From positions 496,001 through 560,000 of the forward strand of contig NZ_JAESVP010000001.1 of NCBI RefSeq assembly GCF_016765795.1: a DNA stretch of 64,000 nucleotides, written 5' to 3'. The position numbers and the translations under genes are program-made. Origin of the DNA: Fuscibacter oryzae (GTDB lineage Bacteria; Pseudomonadota; Alphaproteobacteria; Rhodobacterales; Rhodobacteraceae). Shown one piece after another: positions 60,497 through 64,000 of this stretch (positions are counted from its first letter, which is position 1; each line of letters starts with the position of its first letter). A model generated the notes under the pieces. That model worked only from the letters and a program-made list of their open reading frames with translations. It was not told the origin of the DNA and made no database searches.

Positions 60497-61339
60497 ATGG
60501 CGAATGGTCCGAAAAAAACCAGGGTAGAGTCGATTGCCGGCCCGCAAAGCCCGCTGGGCGTTGCCATCTCGGCGCAGGATCAGGTGACTATGGACATGGT
60601 GCGCGAGGCCATAGTCACCAAACGCGCCCGTCTGGCATGGCAGCCGGTGGTTCTGGCGCGCGATCCGACGCGGGTGGCGTTTCACGAAGGTCTGATCCGC
60701 ATTCTTGACCATCAGAATCGTGTCATCCCCGCCCGCGACTTCATCGATGCGGTCGAAGCACATGAGACGGGCCGCCAGATCGATTGCCTGGCGCTGGAGA
60801 TTGGGCTCAACACACTCGCCCGCCACCCCGGCCTGCGGATTTCCATCAATATGTCGGCCCGCTCCATCGGGTATCCACGCTGGATGCGGGTGCTGAAACG
60901 CGGTCTTGCCGCCAGCCCGACGATTGGCGAGCGGTTGATTCTGGAAATTACCGAAAGTTCCGCCATGCTGGTGCCCGAACTGGTGATCAGCTTCATGGAA
61001 GAGTTGCAGCGCGAAGGCATCGCCTTTGCGATGGATGACTTTGGCTCCGGCTATACCGCAATCCGGTTCTTCAAGGACTTCTGCTTTGACATCCTGAAAA
61101 TCGATGGCCAGTTCATCCGCAACATTCATGCCGATCCCGACAATGCCGCCCTTGTGGGCGCGTTGATGTCGATTGGCCGCCACTTCCATATGTTCACCGT
61201 CGCCGAGGCGGTTGAAACTGCGGCAGAGGCGAAAGTGCTGCAAGCCATGGGGGTGGAATGCCTGCAGGGCTATCTGTTCGGTGCGCCGTCGCTGAAACCG
61301 GATTTTGCCACCCAAGCCCCCTTGCGCAAGGCTGGCTAA
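60497..61339 (+). CDS. EAL-domain cyclic-di-GMP phosphodiesterase
   Basis: The 280-residue protein is almost only an EAL domain with no membrane or GGDEF part. The signature is FHEGLIR, with Gly in place of the usual Ala. SINMSA, ILEITES, AMDDFGSGYT, LKIDGQF, VAEAVE and LQGYLFG keep the metal and substrate residues, so activity is likely. The first 40 residues are unstructured. GGGGG precedes ATG 60497. It is probably monocistronic. Confidence 0.9.
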   Translation: MANGPKKTRVESIAGPQSPLGVAISAQDQVTMDMVREAIVTKRARLAWQPVVLARDPTRVAFHEGLIRILDHQNRVIPARDFIDAVEAHETGRQIDCLALEIGLNTLARHPGLRISINMSARSIGYPRWMRVLKRGLAASPTIGERLILEITESSAMLVPELVISFMEELQREGIAFAMDDFGSGYTAIRFFKDFCFDILKIDGQFIRNIHADPDNAALVGALMSIGRHFHMFTVAEAVETAAEAKVLQAMGVECLQGYLFGAPSLKPDFATQAPLRKAG

Positions 61340-61462
61340 GACGCTTTGCTGCCCCTGCGGCAATTGGCTGTGGCCCGCGCGCTTGCTTTTCGCGGGTGCA
61401 GCGCCTAGCCATGCTGCAAGGCGGCAGGAACGCCGTCGGGGAGTTTCGGGAGAGGGCGCCAC

Positions 61463-62638
61463 ATGACCAATGTTGTAATCGTTTCGGCGGCACGGACCGC
61501 CGTGGGAAGTTTCAATGGCTCTTTCGCAGCCACACCGGCGCATGAGCTGGGTGCTGCAGTGATCGAGGCCGTGGTCGCACGGGCCGGAATTGAAAAAGGC
61601 CTCGTGTCCGAGACGATTCTGGGTCAGGTGCTGACGGCCGGTCAGGGCCAGAACCCCGCCCGGCAGGCCGCGATCCGTGCCGGTCTGGCGAAAGAGGCCA
61701 GCGCCTGGTCGCTGAACCAGGTCTGCGGCTCGGGCCTGCGGGCCGTGGCGCTGGGGGCCCAGCATGTGCAACTGGGCGATGCCGATATCGTCGTTGCCGG
61801 GGGGCAGGAAAGCATGTCGCTGTCGCCCCATGTCGCGCATCTGCGCGCGGGCCAGAAGATGGGCGACATGAACTTCATCGATTCGATGATCCGCGATGGT
61901 CTGTGGGATGCCTTCAACGGCTATCACATGGGCCAGACCGCCGAGAATGTCGCCAATCAGTGGCAGATCAGCCGCGACATGCAGGATGAATTCGCCGTCG
62001 CCAGCCAGAACAAGGCCGAGGCTGCGCAAAAGGCCGGCAAGTTCAAGGATGAGGTCATCCCCTTCACCATCAAGACCCGCAAGGGAGACATCGTGGTGGA
62101 TGCCGACGAATACATTCGCCACGGCGCGACCATCGAAGCAATGCAAAAGCTGAAGCCCGCCTTCGTCAAGGACGGTTCGGTCACCGCGGCCAATGCCTCG
62201 GGCCTGAACGATGGCGCGGCGGCGGTGCTGCTGATGAGCGAGGCAGAGGCCGCCAAGCGCGGGCTGACCCCGCTGGCACGCATTGCCTCTTATGCTACCG
62301 CCGGGCTTGATCCGTCGATCATGGGCGTTGGCCCGATTTTCGCCAGCCGCAAGGCGCTGGACAAGGCGGGCTGGAAGGTCGGCGATCTGGATCTGGTCGA
62401 AGCGAACGAGGCTTTTGCCGCGCAGGCCTGTGCTGTCAACAAGGACATGGGCTGGGATCCGTCGATCGTGAACGTCAACGGCGGCGCCATTGCCATCGGC
62501 CACCCGATCGGAGCCTCGGGCGCGCGCATCCTGAACACGCTGTTGTTCGAACTAAACCGCCGGGGTGCGAAAAAGGGCCTGGCAACGCTGTGCATTGGCG
62601 GCGGCATGGGTGTTGCCATGTGTATCGAACGCGCCTGA
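61463..62638 (+). CDS. phaA: Acetyl-CoA acetyltransferase (beta-ketothiolase)
   Basis: The 391-residue thiolase has the nucleophile Cys in [14 protein letters not shown] (near 87), [16 protein letters not shown], the His in [13 protein letters not shown] and the second Cys in TLCIGGGMG. It condenses two acetyl-CoA to acetoacetyl-CoA for PHB or the ethylmalonyl-CoA pathway. GGGAGAGG precedes the ATG. phaB follows after a hairpin. Confidence 0.96.
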   Translation: MTNVVIVSAARTAVGSFNGSFAATPAHELGAAVIEAVVARAGIEKGLVSETILGQVLTAGQGQNPARQAAIRAGLAKEASAWSLNQVCGSGLRAVALGAQHVQLGDADIVVAGGQESMSLSPHVAHLRAGQKMGDMNFIDSMIRDGLWDAFNGYHMGQTAENVANQWQISRDMQDEFAVASQNKAEAAQKAGKFKDEVIPFTIKTRKGDIVVDADEYIRHGATIEAMQKLKPAFVKDGSVTAANASGLNDGAAAVLLMSEAEAAKRGLTPLARIASYATAGLDPSIMGVGPIFASRKALDKAGWKVGDLDLVEANEAFAAQACAVNKDMGWDPSIVNVNGGAIAIGHPIGASGARILNTLLFELNRRGAKKGLATLCIGGGMGVAMCIERA

Positions 62639-62668
62639 GCCGGAAAATTCCTGCTGCAAATGCGAAAT

Positions 62669-62700
62669 GGGCGCGCAATAAAGTTGCGCGCCCTTATTTG
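62669..62700 (+). terminator. Hairpin with T tract between phaA and phaB
   Basis: GGGCGCGCAA, loop TAAAG, TTGCGCGCCC, then TTATTTG: a 10-bp perfect stem 30 bases after the phaA stop. It may reduce readthrough into phaB. Confidence 0.8.
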
Positions 62701-62741
62701 TTTCGGTAACGGTATTTCAACAACCCTTGGAGGAGGATCTC

Positions 62742-63467
62742 ATGGCACGGGTGGCTTTGGTAACGGGCGGTTCACGCGGAATCGGTGCGGCAATTTCCGT
62801 GGCGCTGAAGGCGGCAGGCTATAAGGTCGCCGCCAACTATGCCGGGAATGATGAGGCGGCAAAAGCATTTACTGCCGAAACCGGTATTCCGGCCTACAAG
62901 TGGTCGGTCGCCGATTATGACGCCTGCAAGGCCGGTATCGCGCAGGTTGAGGCGGATCTTGGCCCCGTAGATGTGCTGGTGAACAACGCCGGGATCACCC
63001 GCGACGCGATGTTCCACAAGATGACGCCGCAGCAGTGGAAAGAGGTGATCGACACCAATCTGACAGGCCTGTTCAACATGACCCATCCGCTGTGGTCTGG
63101 GATGCGTGACCGCAAGTTTGGCCGGGTGATCTCGATCTCGTCGATCAACGGGCAAAAGGGGCAGGCGGGCCAAGCGAACTATTCCGCCGCGAAATCGGGC
63201 GATCTGGGCTTTACCAAGGCGCTGGCGGCAGAAGGCGCGCGCGCGGGCATTACCGTGAATGCGATCTGCCCCGGCTATATTGCCACCGAAATGGTCAAGG
63301 CGATTGATGAAAAGGTGCTGAACGAACGTATCATCCCGCTGATCCCGGTGGGCCGCCTGGGCGAACCGGAAGAGATTGCGCGCTGCGTGGTGTTTCTGGC
63401 CTCGGATGACGCGGGCTTCATCACAGGCTCGACGATCAGCGCCAACGGCGGGCAGTTCGTCGTCTGA
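62742..63467 (+). CDS. phaB: Acetoacetyl-CoA reductase
   Basis: The 241-residue SDR has VTGGSRGIGAAISVALK, LVNNAGITRDAMFHKM, SISSINGQKGQAGQANYSAAKSG with the Ser-Tyr-Lys triad, and ITGSTISANGGQFVV. It reduces acetoacetyl-CoA to (R)-3-hydroxybutyryl-CoA with NADPH. GGAGGAGG lies 5-6 bases before ATG 62742. No phaC or phasin gene is in the window. Confidence 0.96.
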   Translation: MARVALVTGGSRGIGAAISVALKAAGYKVAANYAGNDEAAKAFTAETGIPAYKWSVADYDACKAGIAQVEADLGPVDVLVNNAGITRDAMFHKMTPQQWKEVIDTNLTGLFNMTHPLWSGMRDRKFGRVISISSINGQKGQAGQANYSAAKSGDLGFTKALAAEGARAGITVNAICPGYIATEMVKAIDEKVLNERIIPLIPVGRLGEPEEIARCVVFLASDDAGFITGSTISANGGQFVV

Positions 63468-63486
63468 TCTGGCCGACAGAGTATCG

Positions 63487-63517
63487 AAAGGCCCCCACCT
63501 GGGGGCCTTTCTTTTTT
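63487..63517 (+). terminator. Strong terminator after phaB
   Basis: AAAGGCCCCCA, loop CC, TGGGGGCCTTT, then CTTTTTT: an 11-bp stem 20 bases after the stop. Confidence 0.92.
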
Positions 63518-63564
63518 CCTGACCTTCGCTAGACATCCAGTCGTAAGAATTTGTGGGACATTGG

Positions 63565-64000
63565 ATGACACGGCAACGCGCGACCACCATCGGCTTCACC
63601 GCCATCCTGATGTGGGCGCTGCTGGCGCTGCTGACAATCGGCTCCGCCCCGGTGCCCCCCTTTCTGCTGAACGCGCTGTGCTTTGGCATCGGCGGCGGGC
63701 TGGGGCTGATCTGGTTGGCGTTGGGGCCGGGCTTTGACGTGCTGCGGGGCATTTCCTGGAAGGTCTATGCCTTCGGATCGATTGCTTTGTTCGGCTATCA
63801 CGCGCTGTATTTTACCGCCTTTCGCATTGCCCCCGCAGCCGAAACCGGGCTGATCGCCTATCTGTGGCCGCTGTTCATCGTGCTGTTGTCCGGCCTGTTG
63901 CCGGGTGAGCGTCTGGGTCCGCTGCATATTTTGGGTGCGCTGATCGCCTTTGCCGGCGCTGCACTGATCCTGCTGGGGCGCGGCGATACGGGGGCTTCTG
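63565..64000 (+). CDS. EamA/DMT-superfamily transporter (cut by window edge)
   Basis: The first 145 residues are present, with four to five membrane helices: TIGFTAILMWALLALLTIGS, LNALCFGIGGGLGLIWLA, YAFGSIALFGYHALYFTAFR and LIAYLWPLFIVLLSGLLPG. The pattern, including FGYHALYFTAFRIAPAAETGL, resembles aromatic amino acid exporters (YddG-like). The start at ATG 63565 has a weak ribosome site. The C-terminal half lies beyond 64000. Confidence 0.85.
   Translation, partial: MTRQRATTIGFTAILMWALLALLTIGSAPVPPFLLNALCFGIGGGLGLIWLALGPGFDVLRGISWKVYAFGSIALFGYHALYFTAFRIAPAAETGLIAYLWPLFIVLLSGLLPGERLGPLHILGALIAFAGAALILLGRGDTGAS

Noticed and set aside
60437-62503. 688-codon open frame antisense to the EAL and phaA genes
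   Set aside because: Spans two unrelated, well-supported genes; low-complexity product.
1-64000. tRNA, rRNA, CRISPR, insertion sequence or prophage
   Set aside because: No tRNA T-loop context, regular repeat array, transposase or integrase motif was found on either strand by reading; a tRNAscan or IS search would settle it.

Overview
The window comes from a GC-rich alphaproteobacterium, almost certainly a member of the Rhodobacteraceae (Rhodobacter, Gemmobacter or Tabrizicola type). The evidence is gene content: a MipZ-type division ATPase, an F0 ATP synthase operon (I-a-c-b'-b) separate from F1, a fused sulfate adenylyltransferase/APS kinase, an NDUFS6-like zinc-finger protein of complex I, a GT14/DUF5928 glycosyltransferase beside a sulfotransferase, and PHB genes phaA-phaB. 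Assignments rest on reading protein motifs; no database search was run. The region is dense chromosomal backbone. I saw no tRNA, rRNA, CRISPR array, integrase, transposase or phage gene.

Layout: 1-2.8 kb, a truncated sulfotransferase diverging from a glycosyltransferase, then HIT and DUF1203 proteins. 2.9-7.7 kb (minus), a coupled YjbR/YdeI pair, polA, DUF2459 and the zinc-finger protein. 7.8-10.9 kb (plus), lgt-midA-pgeF chained by 4-base overlaps, then two overlapping very small ORFs and a candidate small RNA. 11.2-15.8 kb, malonyl-CoA synthetase, mipZ, and a MerR regulator divergent from an MFS exporter with a clear operator between them. 15.9-22.9 kb (minus), translation and secretion genes ffh, two GNATs, chorismate mutase, rpsP, rimM, a membrane protein, trmD, rplS and rpmE. 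One GNAT carries a GC-rich inverted-repeat element inside its reading frame.

23-31.7 kb: LysR-EamA-P1 peptidase, a class III aminotransferase, adenosine kinase with nth, an Ada-like alkyl transferase, an OmpA lipoprotein and a GntR regulator with its own palindrome. 31.8-34.4 kb: the F0 operon. 34.6-39.1 kb: ArsR, Lrp and trxB (with an AT-rich palindrome between them), a 43-residue membrane peptide, a candidate anti-Shine-Dalgarno small RNA and sat-cysC. 39.2-45.1 kb: adenine deaminase, GNAT, EamA, MFS and an FAD-linked oxidase.

45.2-57.2 kb: an arylesterase sharing start-codon bases with a divergent ABC exporter pair; a secreted caspase-family protein with a small secreted partner, facing away from a patatin lipoprotein; then dipeptide epimerase, D-amino-acid transaminase, AzlCD and an N-formylglutamate amidohydrolase-like protein. 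57.3-64 kb: pyruvate kinase behind a LacI-type palindrome, rpmI-rplT, tag, an EAL protein, phaA-phaB and a truncated EamA transporter.

The least ordinary parts are the caspase/secreted protein/patatin locus, the two small-ORF loci with structured RNA candidates, and the repeat inserted in a GNAT gene. Most of the rest is conserved housekeeping.
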